Of a stretch of DNA of 20,847 nucleotides, positions 1 through 8,451 are shown in pieces. Within the stretch, counting starts at the first letter, position 1. Every line of letters starts with the position of its first letter. This DNA is from CAIQOK01 sp043781315 (GTDB lineage: Bacteria; Verrucomicrobiota; Verrucomicrobiia; Limisphaerales; CAIQOK01): NCBI GenBank assembly GCA_043781315.1, contig JAYWBR010000083.1:1-20847 (forward strand). The letters are read 5' to 3'. A program made the translations under genes and the position numbers. The notes under the pieces are model-generated. The model was not told the origin of the DNA. It made no database searches and saw only the letters and a program-made list of their open reading frames with translations.

Positions 1-531
1 CCCGAAATACCATTGATTGCCTTTCTGGGTCTGCGGCATTTCCGGGTCGCGTGCCTTCTTGGCATTCTTGGTGGAGGGCGGCGCGGCGATCAGCGTGGCG
101 TCCACCAATGTTCCCTCACGCAGCAACAAGCCGCGCGCGGTCAGGTCGGCGTTGATGGCGGCGAAAAGACCTTTGCACAAGTCGTGGGTTTCAAGCAGGC
201 GGCGGAATTTCAACAGCGTGGTGGCGTCGGGAACAGCGTCGGCACTCAAGTCAATGCGGGCAAATCCCCGCAGGGCCTGACTGTCATAAAGCGTGTCTTC
301 GAGGGCTTCGTCGGCCAGGCCATCCCATTGCTGGAGGAAATACACCCGCAACATCCGCTCCAGTCCGATGGGCGGACGTCCCCGTTCGCCCTTGGGATAG
401 AACGGTTCGATGACCGCCAGTAGTTGTGTCCAAGGAATGACTTCCTCCATGCGCGCGAGGAACTTCTCCCGGCGGGTGATCTTCTTTTTGGTGGCAAACT
501 CAGCTTGGGAAAAACTCGTCTGGTGGGTCAT
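1..531 (-). CDS. IS5-family transposase, N-terminal part (runs off left edge)
   Basis: The minus-strand frame is open from an ATG at 531 to the window edge and gives 177 residues, so the C-terminal part is missing. The start MTHQTSFSQAEFATKKK, the stretch IEPFYPKGERGRPP around residues 41-54, the segment LVDATLIAAPPSTKN near 142-156 and RDPEMPQTQKGNQWYFG at the end closely follow the N-terminal half of E. coli IS5 transposase (InsH), recalled from family knowledge. Asp144 in LVDAT should be the first acidic residue of the DDE catalytic triad; the other two would lie to the left of the window. The product would cut and rejoin the ends of its own element. A GAGG motif four bases before the ATG may be the ribosome binding site. 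Whether the full gene is intact cannot be judged. Confidence 0.9.
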   Translation of the reverse strand, partial: MTHQTSFSQAEFATKKKITRREKFLARMEEVIPWTQLLAVIEPFYPKGERGRPPIGLERMLRVYFLQQWDGLADEALEDTLYDSQALRGFARIDLSADAVPDATTLLKFRRLLETHDLCKGLFAAINADLTARGLLLREGTLVDATLIAAPPSTKNAKKARDPEMPQTQKGNQWYFG

Positions 532-609
532 GCCCTCAACTTTACGAAACCAAAACCGCCACGTCTCCTTGAAAATTCAAAATCCAAAAATTAAATCAGT
601 GTTTCCCTA
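1..609 (-). mobile_element. IS5-family insertion sequence, one end visible
   Basis: The transposase is followed outward by about 75 bp of AT-rich non-coding sequence, after which the GC-rich host sequence and the stop codon of the next gene (637) appear. The outer end is probably near 592-609, where the minus strand reads TTAGGGAAACACTGATTT, but the opposite terminal repeat is outside the window, so the exact boundary and target duplication cannot be confirmed. The insertion sits just past the stop codon of the beta-helix gene and does not break it. Confidence 0.55.
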
Positions 610-636
610 AGTTTGGCGAGCAGGCTTGATCTGCTG

Positions 637-2118
637 CTATTTCCCAGCTTGCGCCGCGCCGATGCAGGGCGGGTAATTCGTTGGGACGACGCGGCTGAAG
701 AAGTCGAGGCCGCCATTGTCAGGAATGATTTTTCCGGGCAGGCAGGCGGAGGCATCGCGAAGTTCGTAGCCCGCCAAGGAGGCAACACCATTTCCACCGC
801 TGCCCGGCTTGACCAATGCGGGCTGATTCGTCGAGGCAAAAACATCTGGCGGCAGTTGCGCGTGCCCTCCGTAAAAAACGTTGTGCTCAAAAACCGTGTG
901 CTGACTTTTTCCCCAGTCGTAAGTGACGCGACCAGCCACGTAAAAAATGTTGTTGTAGAAAAAAGTGTCGCGCGCACTGCCACCGTCCCAGTCGTTGAAG
1001 AGCAGCAGTGGCAGGTTCTGTTTCGGGCCGACGTAGATGGTGTTGTTGTAAATCTTCGTGTTCCGTGCGCCGCTGATGTGGAAGACGCGCGCGGAGTTTA
1101 CGCCGTCGTTCTGGCTGATGTTGTAACGAATGACGGTGTCTTCGTTGTAGGAGCGGCCCGGCGCGCAGACGAGGAAGAAGCCGCCATCGTTGTCGTGGCT
1201 GTAGTTGTATTGGAACAGCGAACGGCGGCAGAGATAGTCCGAGTCGAAACCCTGGCCGTCCTTCGTGCCGCGCATCCCGGAGACTTCGTTGAACTGGATC
1301 AGCGTGTCGTCGCAATCAAACGGCCAGATGCCCGCCGCATAATCGTCGCACCGCATCCGGCCGCCGTGAATCACATTGCTCTCGATGATGCCGCCGTTGC
1401 TGCCCCAAAGTTTGATGCCGTCGCCCCCGATGTCTTCGAGCCGGTTGCCGCGAATCACCACGCGCGTGCTGCGGGTGCGACCACCGCCGCGCTGGCAAAT
1501 GCCGTTGCGGTCGGTGCGGGCGACGTGGCAATTCTCAATGAGCAGATCATCAAAGCGCGACGGGTTGCGTCCCCGGCTCTCGAAAAGAATACCGCAACCT
1601 TCTTGGTCTTTGCGCAGATCGCCGTTCACATCATGGACGAAAAGGTTTTGCAAGTGAATGTGCCGCATCGTGCCGAAGGCGTCGGTGACGACGTGAATTC
1701 CCGTGCGCCCCGGCGCGCGGTTCGTGCCGAGGTTGGTGATTTCCAGATCGCTGATTTCCCAGAACTCGACGTTGCGAAGCAGCAGCGTGTCGGGAAATTT
1801 CCCCTCGCTGTCAAGGCGCGGCAGCGGGCCGGCGCCAAACTTGCCGATGCGGATGGAAAGAATTTTTCCGTCCACCACCGCGCCCGAACCTTGGGGTTGA
1901 AGTTGGCCGGAGAATTGGGAGCCGGCTTTGAACCACAGTTGGTCGCCGGGTTGGAAGACGTGCGCGTTGACTGGAGTGAGGGTTTTCCAAGCCTCGGTTT
2001 GTGAAATGCCGTGGTGCAAGTCATCGCCGGCATCGCTGTCCACGAAGTAGCCGGTGGCGTTCGCCGGGAACGTCGCGGTAATCAGAAGCGTGAGATGGAC
2101 CGCAAGGACCCGGCCCAT
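637..2118 (-). CDS. Exported right-handed beta-helix repeat protein (polysaccharide lyase or glycosidase-like)
   Basis: This 493-residue protein starts with a signal peptide (MGRVLAVHLTLLITATFPANATG, cleavage likely after residue 21-23) and continues with YFVDSDAGDDLHHG, a start often seen in secreted parallel beta-helix proteins. From about residue 100 to 420 it is built of short repeating strands rich in Asn and Ile, such as LLIENCHVARTDRNGI, VVIRGNRLEDIGGDGIKLW, ESNVIHGG, IRYNISQNDG and KIYNNTIYVG. These are typical coils of the right-handed parallel beta-helix (pectate-lyase-like) fold. The enzymatic activity and substrate cannot be assigned from the sequence. It follows the Uma2-type gene by four bases and the GH42 gene further upstream, so a role in polysaccharide breakdown is a reasonable inference. 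The gene ends 28 bp from the probable IS5 end. Confidence 0.8.
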   Translation of the reverse strand: MGRVLAVHLTLLITATFPANATGYFVDSDAGDDLHHGISQTEAWKTLTPVNAHVFQPGDQLWFKAGSQFSGQLQPQGSGAVVDGKILSIRIGKFGAGPLPRLDSEGKFPDTLLLRNVEFWEISDLEITNLGTNRAPGRTGIHVVTDAFGTMRHIHLQNLFVHDVNGDLRKDQEGCGILFESRGRNPSRFDDLLIENCHVARTDRNGICQRGGGRTRSTRVVIRGNRLEDIGGDGIKLWGSNGGIIESNVIHGGRMRCDDYAAGIWPFDCDDTLIQFNEVSGMRGTKDGQGFDSDYLCRRSLFQYNYSHDNDGGFFLVCAPGRSYNEDTVIRYNISQNDGVNSARVFHISGARNTKIYNNTIYVGPKQNLPLLLFNDWDGGSARDTFFYNNIFYVAGRVTYDWGKSQHTVFEHNVFYGGHAQLPPDVFASTNQPALVKPGSGGNGVASLAGYELRDASACLPGKIIPDNGGLDFFSRVVPTNYPPCIGAAQAGK

Positions 2119-2122
2119 GCGC

Positions 2123-2677
2123 TTAATGGATTTCGGACAGGTCGAATTCCAACTCAGCCAAGACCAAGGAAGTCAGCTTGCCACTGATTTCCGCCGAGCA
2201 ATGCAGATCATAGCGGCCGTCCTTGAGCGTGAGGATTTCCAGGCTCTGGTTGGCGGGATCGCCAATCCAGTATTCTTTGACGCCGAAGCGCGCGTATAAA
2301 TCCTTTTTGTCGTAGCGATCCCGCCGCACGCTGGACGGGGAGACCAGTTCGACAAGGAGATCGGGAACGCCAAAGATGCCACGACGCTGGATGATGCCCG
2401 CGTTGTTGGCGGAAACAAAAACGAAATCCGGCTGCACCGTGTTTTCCTGATCCAGCACGACGTCAATGGGGGCAATAAAAGTCTGGCCGGTCTTTCGCTT
2501 TCTCACGAACGGGGTTACCAAAAGGTTGATGTCATTCAGCCAGTTTTGATGCCAGGTATCGGGTGCGGGGGACATAAGCAGATTGCCGTCAATAATTTCA
2601 TGCCGCTGGTCGTCGGCGAGACGGTAATAATCCTCGTAGATCCAGCGTTTGGCTTGGGGTTCCAGCGTGACTGCCAT
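2123..2677 (-). CDS. Uma2 family (DUF820) restriction-endonuclease-fold protein
   Basis: The 184-residue product has the pattern of the Uma2/DUF820 family, which has the PD-(D/E)XK nuclease fold. It shows a start with YEDYYRLADDQRHEIIDG, the VQPDFVFV motif near residues 96-103, PDLLVELVSPSS near 125-136, and DRYDKKDLYARFGVKEYWIGDP near 139-160. The Asp of QPDF, the Glu of LVELVSPS and the Lys of KKDLYARFGVKEYW fit the usual active-site positions. The length is normal for the family. Its cellular role is unknown; members are common in bacteria with large genomes and are often dispersed. It lies 59 bp downstream of the GH42 gene and four bases upstream of the beta-helix gene, so it may share a transcript with them without being functionally related. 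Confidence 0.88.
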   Translation of the reverse strand: MAVTLEPQAKRWIYEDYYRLADDQRHEIIDGNLLMSPAPDTWHQNWLNDINLLVTPFVRKRKTGQTFIAPIDVVLDQENTVQPDFVFVSANNAGIIQRRGIFGVPDLLVELVSPSSVRRDRYDKKDLYARFGVKEYWIGDPANQSLEILTLKDGRYDLHCSAEISGKLTSLVLAELEFDLSEIH

Positions 2678-2736
2678 GCATCGAATGTAGCAAAGGACGG
2701 CGGTGATACCAATCTAAAGTTCTCCCGCGCACGTTT

Positions 2737-4827
2737 TCATTCCCGCCACACCGTCACGCCCGCAATCGGAACTTCGACGGCACCAAAGAAAATCTTTGCT
2801 CCCTTGGCGATGGGCGCACGTTGGTTTTTCTCGGTGAAGTTGGTCGCGATCCAGAAACCATCGCGCCAGTCCACGAGGAAACCGTCGGCAAGATTATCCA
2901 CCGGCACTTTGGCGCGTTGAAAAACCTCGCGGATCAATTGCGCTTCGAGATCGCCCTTGTCGGAATCCACGCCGATGTAGGTGACGCTGCCTTTGCCGAG
3001 CGGTCGCGTCACGGCGGCGGGTTTGCCGGCGTAGAATTGATCGGCGTGCGTGGCCACGACGGTGGTGCCGGGGTTGGGTTCGAGGATTTCCGCCCAGCTT
3101 GTCCAAGTGAAAGTTTCCTTGCCGGCTTTCACCTGGCCCAAGTTCGGCGCGGGCAGGGTGTCGTAGAATTTTATCTTTGCGCCGATGAGGTCGAGAATCG
3201 GCATGGCCCACGGGCCTTCCCACAAATGGCCGCGCCGATCTTTTTGTCCGGTGCGGCAGGTGAGGATCAGGTGTCCGCCTTGCTCGGCGTAATTTGTCCA
3301 GCGTTGGATGAGTTTTTCATCCACGAGTTGAACCGCCGGAACGACGAGAAACGGATATTTGCTGAAGTCTTTTTCCTCGGTGATGACATCCACCGGTGCG
3401 CCGAGACGTTTCAACGCGCGATAGGATTTCAAGATATGGCCCATCGTGTCCCAGCGGACGGTCTGCTTGTGATCGTCAATGTCCCAGCGACTTTCGACGT
3501 TGTAGAGCAGGGCGGTGCGGCGCGCGGCGTAGGCGGTGGGTTCCTTCGCGTCGGGCTGGAGATTTTTTCGGAGCAGCGCGATTTCCTGCGCGGCTTGGGA
3601 GTATTCGTGGCCGCCGGGCGTGGGCGTGACACCGTCGGTGCCGACGAGGCCGTAATGATATTGCTCCGCGCCGAACAGGGGTTCGCGATAGCGGTAGGTG
3701 CAGACGAGCTTCGCGTTGGCGGCGAAGGCGCGCATGATCCACAGATGAATCGCGCCGGGATACGGCTGCGGGTTGACGTCGCCCCAATTCACCTGGCCAG
3801 GCTGGAGTTCCATCAAGCCTTCAAAGCCGTTGATGCTGCGGTGAAAATCGTGCGAGAAGGACATCTCCGCCGAGCCGCCGAGCCGGAAGCCGAGCGGACC
3901 GCTGTTCAAATTTCCGTGCGCGGGGTAGTGCGTCCAAGTGATGATCTCGAAATCTTTGCCGAGCAGCGCGGGGTTCACGGCGTTGAACATGTGCATGAAG
4001 TTGCTCGTGACCCATTGGCGATGGCCGCAATACTTTCTCAGGACGCCAGTTTGAAAACGGAGATAATCCGCCGCCTCGTCGGCGAACCAGCGTTGCGAAT
4101 CCAGCAGCGCATGTTCGTTGATCTGCGCGACAAGCTCTTTTGAATTGGGCAGGCGAATCTGGTCGAAGTTCTGATACATCTGCGACCAGAAGGCGTTGCC
4201 CCAATCTGCGTTCAACTTTTCAATGGAGCCGTATTTGGTTTTCAACCAGACGCGGAACTTCGTCTGGCAACTGTCGCAGAAACACGGTTCCTTGCCGTAA
4301 TGACTGAGTTCGTTGTCGAGCTGCCAGCCCCAGACGCGCGGGTCGTTGCCGAAGCGTTTGCCGAGTTCCTCGGTGATCTTGCCGACGTAATCGCGATAGG
4401 TCTGCACGCTCCAACAACCCTGCTGCCGCGTGCCGTGCAACATCTTCCGGCCCGTCGCGTCCACCATCAAAATCTCGGGATGCTTCTCGCTCAACCAGAC
4501 TGGCGGCGTGGGACTGGGCGTGCAGAGAATGACTTTCAACCCTTGCTCGGCGCAGAGCTGGACGTTGCGTTCGAGCCAGTCGAAATCGAATTTGCCTTCC
4601 GTCGGCTCCATGAACGCCCAGGCGAACTCGCCCATGTGGACAAACTCCAGATCGAGCTTCTTGATGTTGGCGATGTCGCGCGCCCATTGGTTCGACGGCC
4701 AGGCTTCGGGATAATAATAAACGCCGATCGGCATGAGGTCGGACTGCGGAAACGGTGCCGGCTCGGCGGCAGCGTTCGCGGCGCAGCGGGTGAGGGCAAT
4801 GGCGGCAAAGAGGGCAATGCGTTTCAT
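2737..4827 (-). CDS. Exported GH42 family beta-galactosidase
   Basis: The protein has 696 residues with an N-terminal signal peptide (MKRIALFAAIALTRCAANAAAEP), so it is probably periplasmic or secreted. The TIM-barrel domain begins at IGVYYYPEAWPSNQW (34-48), the classic GH42 opening. The acid/base Glu is E173 in GWQLDNELSHYG, and the nucleophile is most likely E340 in FEGLMELQPGQVNW. Four cysteines (C138, C182, C184, C187) have exactly the spacing of the structural zinc site of GH42 enzymes such as Thermus A4 beta-galactosidase. The middle part (roughly 430-640) fits the trimerisation domain, followed by a short beta C-domain. GH42 enzymes release terminal galactose from oligosaccharides such as galactan fragments. 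The gene diverges from the GH2 gene at 4940 and leads the Uma2 and beta-helix genes. There is no clear Shine-Dalgarno sequence before the ATG. Confidence 0.93.
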   Translation of the reverse strand: MKRIALFAAIALTRCAANAAAEPAPFPQSDLMPIGVYYYPEAWPSNQWARDIANIKKLDLEFVHMGEFAWAFMEPTEGKFDFDWLERNVQLCAEQGLKVILCTPSPTPPVWLSEKHPEILMVDATGRKMLHGTRQQGCWSVQTYRDYVGKITEELGKRFGNDPRVWGWQLDNELSHYGKEPCFCDSCQTKFRVWLKTKYGSIEKLNADWGNAFWSQMYQNFDQIRLPNSKELVAQINEHALLDSQRWFADEAADYLRFQTGVLRKYCGHRQWVTSNFMHMFNAVNPALLGKDFEIITWTHYPAHGNLNSGPLGFRLGGSAEMSFSHDFHRSINGFEGLMELQPGQVNWGDVNPQPYPGAIHLWIMRAFAANAKLVCTYRYREPLFGAEQYHYGLVGTDGVTPTPGGHEYSQAAQEIALLRKNLQPDAKEPTAYAARRTALLYNVESRWDIDDHKQTVRWDTMGHILKSYRALKRLGAPVDVITEEKDFSKYPFLVVPAVQLVDEKLIQRWTNYAEQGGHLILTCRTGQKDRRGHLWEGPWAMPILDLIGAKIKFYDTLPAPNLGQVKAGKETFTWTSWAEILEPNPGTTVVATHADQFYAGKPAAVTRPLGKGSVTYIGVDSDKGDLEAQLIREVFQRAKVPVDNLADGFLVDWRDGFWIATNFTEKNQRAPIAKGAKIFFGAVEVPIAGVTVWRE

Positions 4828-4939
4828 AATACGGTGCGGGAGTTAATCAATTTTCATTCCGGTGCGAAACAGAAAATCGCGCGAGTCACTTTAACGGGCA
4901 GGTATTCCAAGGTGGCCACCGGGCGTTGTCCGCGCTACG
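4828..4939. promoter_or_regulatory. Divergent intergenic region between GH42 and GH2 genes
   Basis: This 112-bp gap must hold the start signals for both glycosidase genes if they are not transcribed from further away. A perfect ten-base palindrome, GGTGGCCACC, lies at 4911-4920, about 20 bases before the GH2 start, and could be an operator half or a chance palindrome. No convincing -35/-10 pair or Shine-Dalgarno sequence was found for either gene. Confidence 0.3.
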
Positions 4940-7378
4940 ATGCCGGGCAAAATGAAAATCCAAAACGCTCTTCGGTTCTTTTCCGCGCACGGTTTTTTGG
5001 CGGCGGGCTGTGCGTTGCTCAACTTTCTGTGCGCCGCCGAGGGGGCGCGTCAATTCGTTGACTTGGATCCCGGGTGGCGTTTCAGCAAAAGCGATCTCGC
5101 CAACGCGATGATGCCCGGGTTCGAGGACAGCGCCTGGCGGCAGGTGGACGTGCCGCACGACTGGAGCAGCGAAGGTCCGTTCGGGGCCGAGTTTGGCAGT
5201 GGCAATGGCTACGCGCCGGGCGGTGTTGGTTGGTATCGCAAACATTTCCAGCTCGGAGCGGCTGACCGCGACCGGCTCGTCAGCGTCGAGTTCGATGGCG
5301 TCTATGATTATTCGGAGGTCTGGCTCAACGGCCACCCGGTGGGCGGCCGGCCGTACGGTTATTCCAGTTTCGAGTGCGAACTGACGCCGCTGTTGAAATT
5401 CGGCGGGCCGGACAATGTTCTCGCCGTGCGGGTGGACCATTCGCGGTATGCGGACTCGCGCTGGTACACCGGCTCGGGCATTTATCGGCACGTCCGGTTG
5501 CGCATCACGGACACATTGCGCATCGGGCCTTGGGGCGTTTTTGTGACGACGCCCGAGGTCGCGGAAGGCGCGGCGCGCGTGCGGGTGGAGACCCGGATCG
5601 AAAACAGTTCGGGCCGGGCGGGTTCGGTTTCGTTGCACACGCAAATCATCGCGGCTGACGGGCAGGTGGTGGGCGGGGTGACCAACACCGTCTGGCTCGC
5701 CACCGGCACGAATCAGACGCTGATCCAGGAAATCCGCGTGGCCGCTCCGCACTTGTGGGCGCCCGCCTCGCCCGTGCTCTACACGCTCAAGAGCCGGTTG
5801 AGCGATTCGGAGAAACCACGGGACGAAATTTCAACGCCGTTCGGCATCCGCGCGCTGCGCTTCGATGCTGACAAGGGTTTCTTTCTCAATGGCACACCGA
5901 TGAAACTCAAAGGCGTGTGCCTTCATCACGACGCGGGTTGCCTGGGGGCCGCCGTGCCGGAAAAGGTTTTGGAACGGCGTCTGCGGATCTTGAAGGAGCT
6001 GGGCGTGAACGCCATTCGCACGAGTCACAATCCGCCCGCGCCGGAGCTGCTCGACCTGTGCGACCGTCTCGGTCTGTTGGTCAAGGACGAGGCGTTCGAC
6101 GAATTCGCCTTCGCAAAAAATAAATGGGTGACCGGCTGGAACAACGGCCAGCCGAGCCGGTTTGGTTATGCGGACTTGTTCGATGAATGGTCGGTCCGGG
6201 ACGCCCAGGACATGGTTCGGCGCGACCGCAATCATCCCAGCGTCATCCTGTGGAGCATCGGCAACGAGATTGATTACGCGAACGATCCGTTTTCGCATCC
6301 CGTCCTCGGTGATGACTATCGCCCGGAAAATCCGCCCGCGCAGAAAATGGTTGAAGGCGCGCGGCCGCTCCTTGCGGCGGTGAAACAGCTCGACGCCACC
6401 CGCCCCGTGACCATGGCCCTGGCCAACGTGGCGATGTCCGACGCCGTTGGTCTCGGCGAAATGCTGGACATCGTCGGCTACAATTATCAGGAGCCACGTT
6501 ACGCGGGCGACCACGCGAAATTTCCGAAGCGGTTTATTTTTGGCAGCGAGACAAGCCACCAGCCTTCCAGTTGGGCGGCGGTGCAGACAAACGAATTTGT
6601 CGGCGGACAATTTTTGTGGACGGGCATTGATTATCTCGGCGAAGCCGGGCCGTGGCCCAACCGGGGCAGCGGCGCGGGGCTGCTCGACTTGTGCGGCTTC
6701 AAAAAACCGCTCGCGTGGTTCCGGCAAAGTTTGTGGAGCGAGCAGCCGATGGTTTATCTCTGCGTTTCCGCAGGCGGCGATGCCGGGGCCGGTCGCCGGC
6801 GCGGGTTCAATGCGCAGGAACACTGGAACTGGCCGTCGAACACCAGTGTCACTGTGCGGTGTTACACCACTTGTCCCGAAGTGACGCTTACGCTCAACGA
6901 CCGCCCGCTGGGTGTCCGCCAGCTCGCCGACGCGGTGCAAGGCGCGTTGACCTGGCAGGTTCCCTTCGAGGCCGGCACGCTGAAAGTGGTGGGGCTGACC
7001 AATGGCCGCGTCGCCTGCGAATTCGTTTTGCAAACCGCCGGGCCGGCACGGCGCATCGGGCTGTCACCCGAGGTCGCGAAGCTCCGCGCCGATGGCCGCG
7101 ACCTCTGCCACCTAAAATTTGAAATCACGGACGAGCACAACGTGCGCGTGCCGGATGCGGCCGCAGCGGTGGCGTTCGCGGTGGAAGGCCCGGGGAATTT
7201 GCTCGGCATCGAGAACGGAGACCTCAACAGCCCGGACACGGGCCGGAACGGTGCGCGCAACGCCTATCACGGGCGCGGACTGGCAATCGTGCAATCAAGA
7301 ACTGCGGCCGGGAAAATAAAAATCCTAGCAACCTCACCGGGACTTGAACCGGCCACGGTCTATCTGGAGAGCCGATAA
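4940..7378 (+). CDS. Exported GH2 family glycoside hydrolase (beta-galactosidase/glucuronidase type) with C-terminal DUF4982 and Ig-like domains
   Basis: This is an 812-residue protein. Either the ATG at 4940 or the in-frame ATG at 4952 could start it; both place a hydrophobic signal segment at about residues 12-33. The GH2 sugar-binding domain (about 38-195) contains VPHDWSSEGPFG and GVGWYRKHF. A beta-sandwich linker follows (about 196-305), then the TIM barrel starting at GIRALRFD and containing GVNAIRTSHNPP. The acid/base Glu is E443 in LWSIGNEIDY and the nucleophile is E537 in FIFGSETSH. After residue about 615 the EHWNWP motif and a DUF4982-like domain are seen, then a C-terminal Ig-like domain (about 715-810, with ADGRDLCHLKFEITDEHNVRVPDA and VEGPGNLLGIENGD). 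This layout is common in secreted GH2 beta-galactosidases and related enzymes of polysaccharide-degrading bacteria. Exact substrate is not determinable. Confidence 0.92.
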   Translation: MPGKMKIQNALRFFSAHGFLAAGCALLNFLCAAEGARQFVDLDPGWRFSKSDLANAMMPGFEDSAWRQVDVPHDWSSEGPFGAEFGSGNGYAPGGVGWYRKHFQLGAADRDRLVSVEFDGVYDYSEVWLNGHPVGGRPYGYSSFECELTPLLKFGGPDNVLAVRVDHSRYADSRWYTGSGIYRHVRLRITDTLRIGPWGVFVTTPEVAEGAARVRVETRIENSSGRAGSVSLHTQIIAADGQVVGGVTNTVWLATGTNQTLIQEIRVAAPHLWAPASPVLYTLKSRLSDSEKPRDEISTPFGIRALRFDADKGFFLNGTPMKLKGVCLHHDAGCLGAAVPEKVLERRLRILKELGVNAIRTSHNPPAPELLDLCDRLGLLVKDEAFDEFAFAKNKWVTGWNNGQPSRFGYADLFDEWSVRDAQDMVRRDRNHPSVILWSIGNEIDYANDPFSHPVLGDDYRPENPPAQKMVEGARPLLAAVKQLDATRPVTMALANVAMSDAVGLGEMLDIVGYNYQEPRYAGDHAKFPKRFIFGSETSHQPSSWAAVQTNEFVGGQFLWTGIDYLGEAGPWPNRGSGAGLLDLCGFKKPLAWFRQSLWSEQPMVYLCVSAGGDAGAGRRRGFNAQEHWNWPSNTSVTVRCYTTCPEVTLTLNDRPLGVRQLADAVQGALTWQVPFEAGTLKVVGLTNGRVACEFVLQTAGPARRIGLSPEVAKLRADGRDLCHLKFEITDEHNVRVPDAAAAVAFAVEGPGNLLGIENGDLNSPDTGRNGARNAYHGRGLAIVQSRTAAGKIKILATSPGLEPATVYLESR

Positions 7379-7462
7379 AAAACCCGGGGGCCCCGCCTCA
7401 AGTTTGCCCGCCGTTTTCCGATAGTCGCTTGGCGGGATCGTTGCGTCCGGCCAAGGATATTT

Positions 7463-8347
7463 ATGAAAGACCAACTATCGAAATGGTTGACGGTGATGCT
7501 GGCGAGCCTGGTCGTTTTGAACACCGTCCGGGCCGGCGACCAGGAGGCCGTGCAAAAGTCCATGGGCCTGCTGCGCAAAACCACGCTCGCCTTGTTGGAG
7601 GAGGGCAACGAACGCTTCGTCTGCGGCACGCTCAAGCATCCACATACCGATGCCGCGCATCGCATGGCGGCTGCCATCGAGGGACAGGAACCGTTCGTCA
7701 CCGTGCTGACTTGCTCCGATTCGCGCGTCCCGGTGGAGTTGATTTTTGACCGTGGCATCGGCGAAATTTTCACCGTCCGCGTGGCGGGGAACGTCGCGGA
7801 CACCGATGAGATCGCGACGATTGAATATGGCGTCGGCCATCTGCACACGCCGGTGGTGATCGTCATGGGCCACAGTCGTTGCGGCGCGGTCACGGCGGTG
7901 GTCAAGGATGTCGAACTCGAAGGACTGCTGCCGCAACTGGTGGACAACATCAAGCCCGCCGCTGAACTCGCCAAGCACGAAGGGGGCGAGGAATCCGTCA
8001 TCATCGCCAATGCCATCAAGGCGAATGTGTGGCAGTCTATTTCCGACGTGCTGCGCCGCAGCGCCATTGTCCGCAAGGAAATTGAAGCCGGCGGTGTGAG
8101 CGTGATCGGCGCGGTTTACAATTTGGAAACCGGAACCGTGGACTGGCTCGGGGAACATCCCGATCAGAAAACCATCCTCGCCACTTACAAACCGGAAAGC
8201 AAACCGGTCGCCACGATTCCCGACGCGCGGGCACCCCGGGGTCCCGCCCCGGGTTTTCACACGCCCGACGAACCGGTGAAGAAAAGCCCGCCGGTGGCGA
8301 GCGCGGAGCCGGGTGAAAGCGGCGAGCATGCGGCACACGGTCATTGA
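7463..8347 (+). CDS. Exported beta-class carbonic anhydrase
   Basis: This 294-residue protein interconverts carbon dioxide and bicarbonate. Zinc ligands and active-site residues are visible: C84, D86 and R88 in TCSDSRVPVE, and H137 and C140 in MGHSRCGAV. The segments RVAGNVADTDEIATIEYGVGHL and GAVYNLETGTVDWLG also match the beta class. An N-terminal hydrophobic signal peptide (residues 7-24, ending VRAGD) suggests periplasmic location, unlike the usual cytoplasmic enzymes. After about residue 250 a Pro-rich tail of about 45 residues ends in EHAAHGH, which may be flexible or bind metal. The start is supported by AAGGA at 7453-7457, five bases before the ATG. It stands alone between the GH2 gene and prfB. 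Confidence 0.93.
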   Translation: MKDQLSKWLTVMLASLVVLNTVRAGDQEAVQKSMGLLRKTTLALLEEGNERFVCGTLKHPHTDAAHRMAAAIEGQEPFVTVLTCSDSRVPVELIFDRGIGEIFTVRVAGNVADTDEIATIEYGVGHLHTPVVIVMGHSRCGAVTAVVKDVELEGLLPQLVDNIKPAAELAKHEGGEESVIIANAIKANVWQSISDVLRRSAIVRKEIEAGGVSVIGAVYNLETGTVDWLGEHPDQKTILATYKPESKPVATIPDARAPRGPAPGFHTPDEPVKKSPPVASAEPGESGEHAAHGH

Positions 8348-8451
8348 TTGAGTGGTGGGCGGTTGTGTGATTTGGGGCAACACATCTGCCAATCGCTTCC
8401 GCCATTTTCCCTTCTGGATTCCGCCGCGCGCCTCCGCTAATCTCCGCGACT

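Noticed and set aside
1..609. Complete IS5 element
   Set aside because: Only one end and the N-terminal part of the transposase are inside the window.
613..2004. Long plus-strand frames over the beta-helix gene, the GH42 gene (2821-4143) and, on the minus strand, the GH2 gene (5831-7033), the carbonic anhydrase gene (7475-8392) and gatB (13645-14844)
   Set aside because: All are antisense mirrors of genes with clear catalytic motifs.
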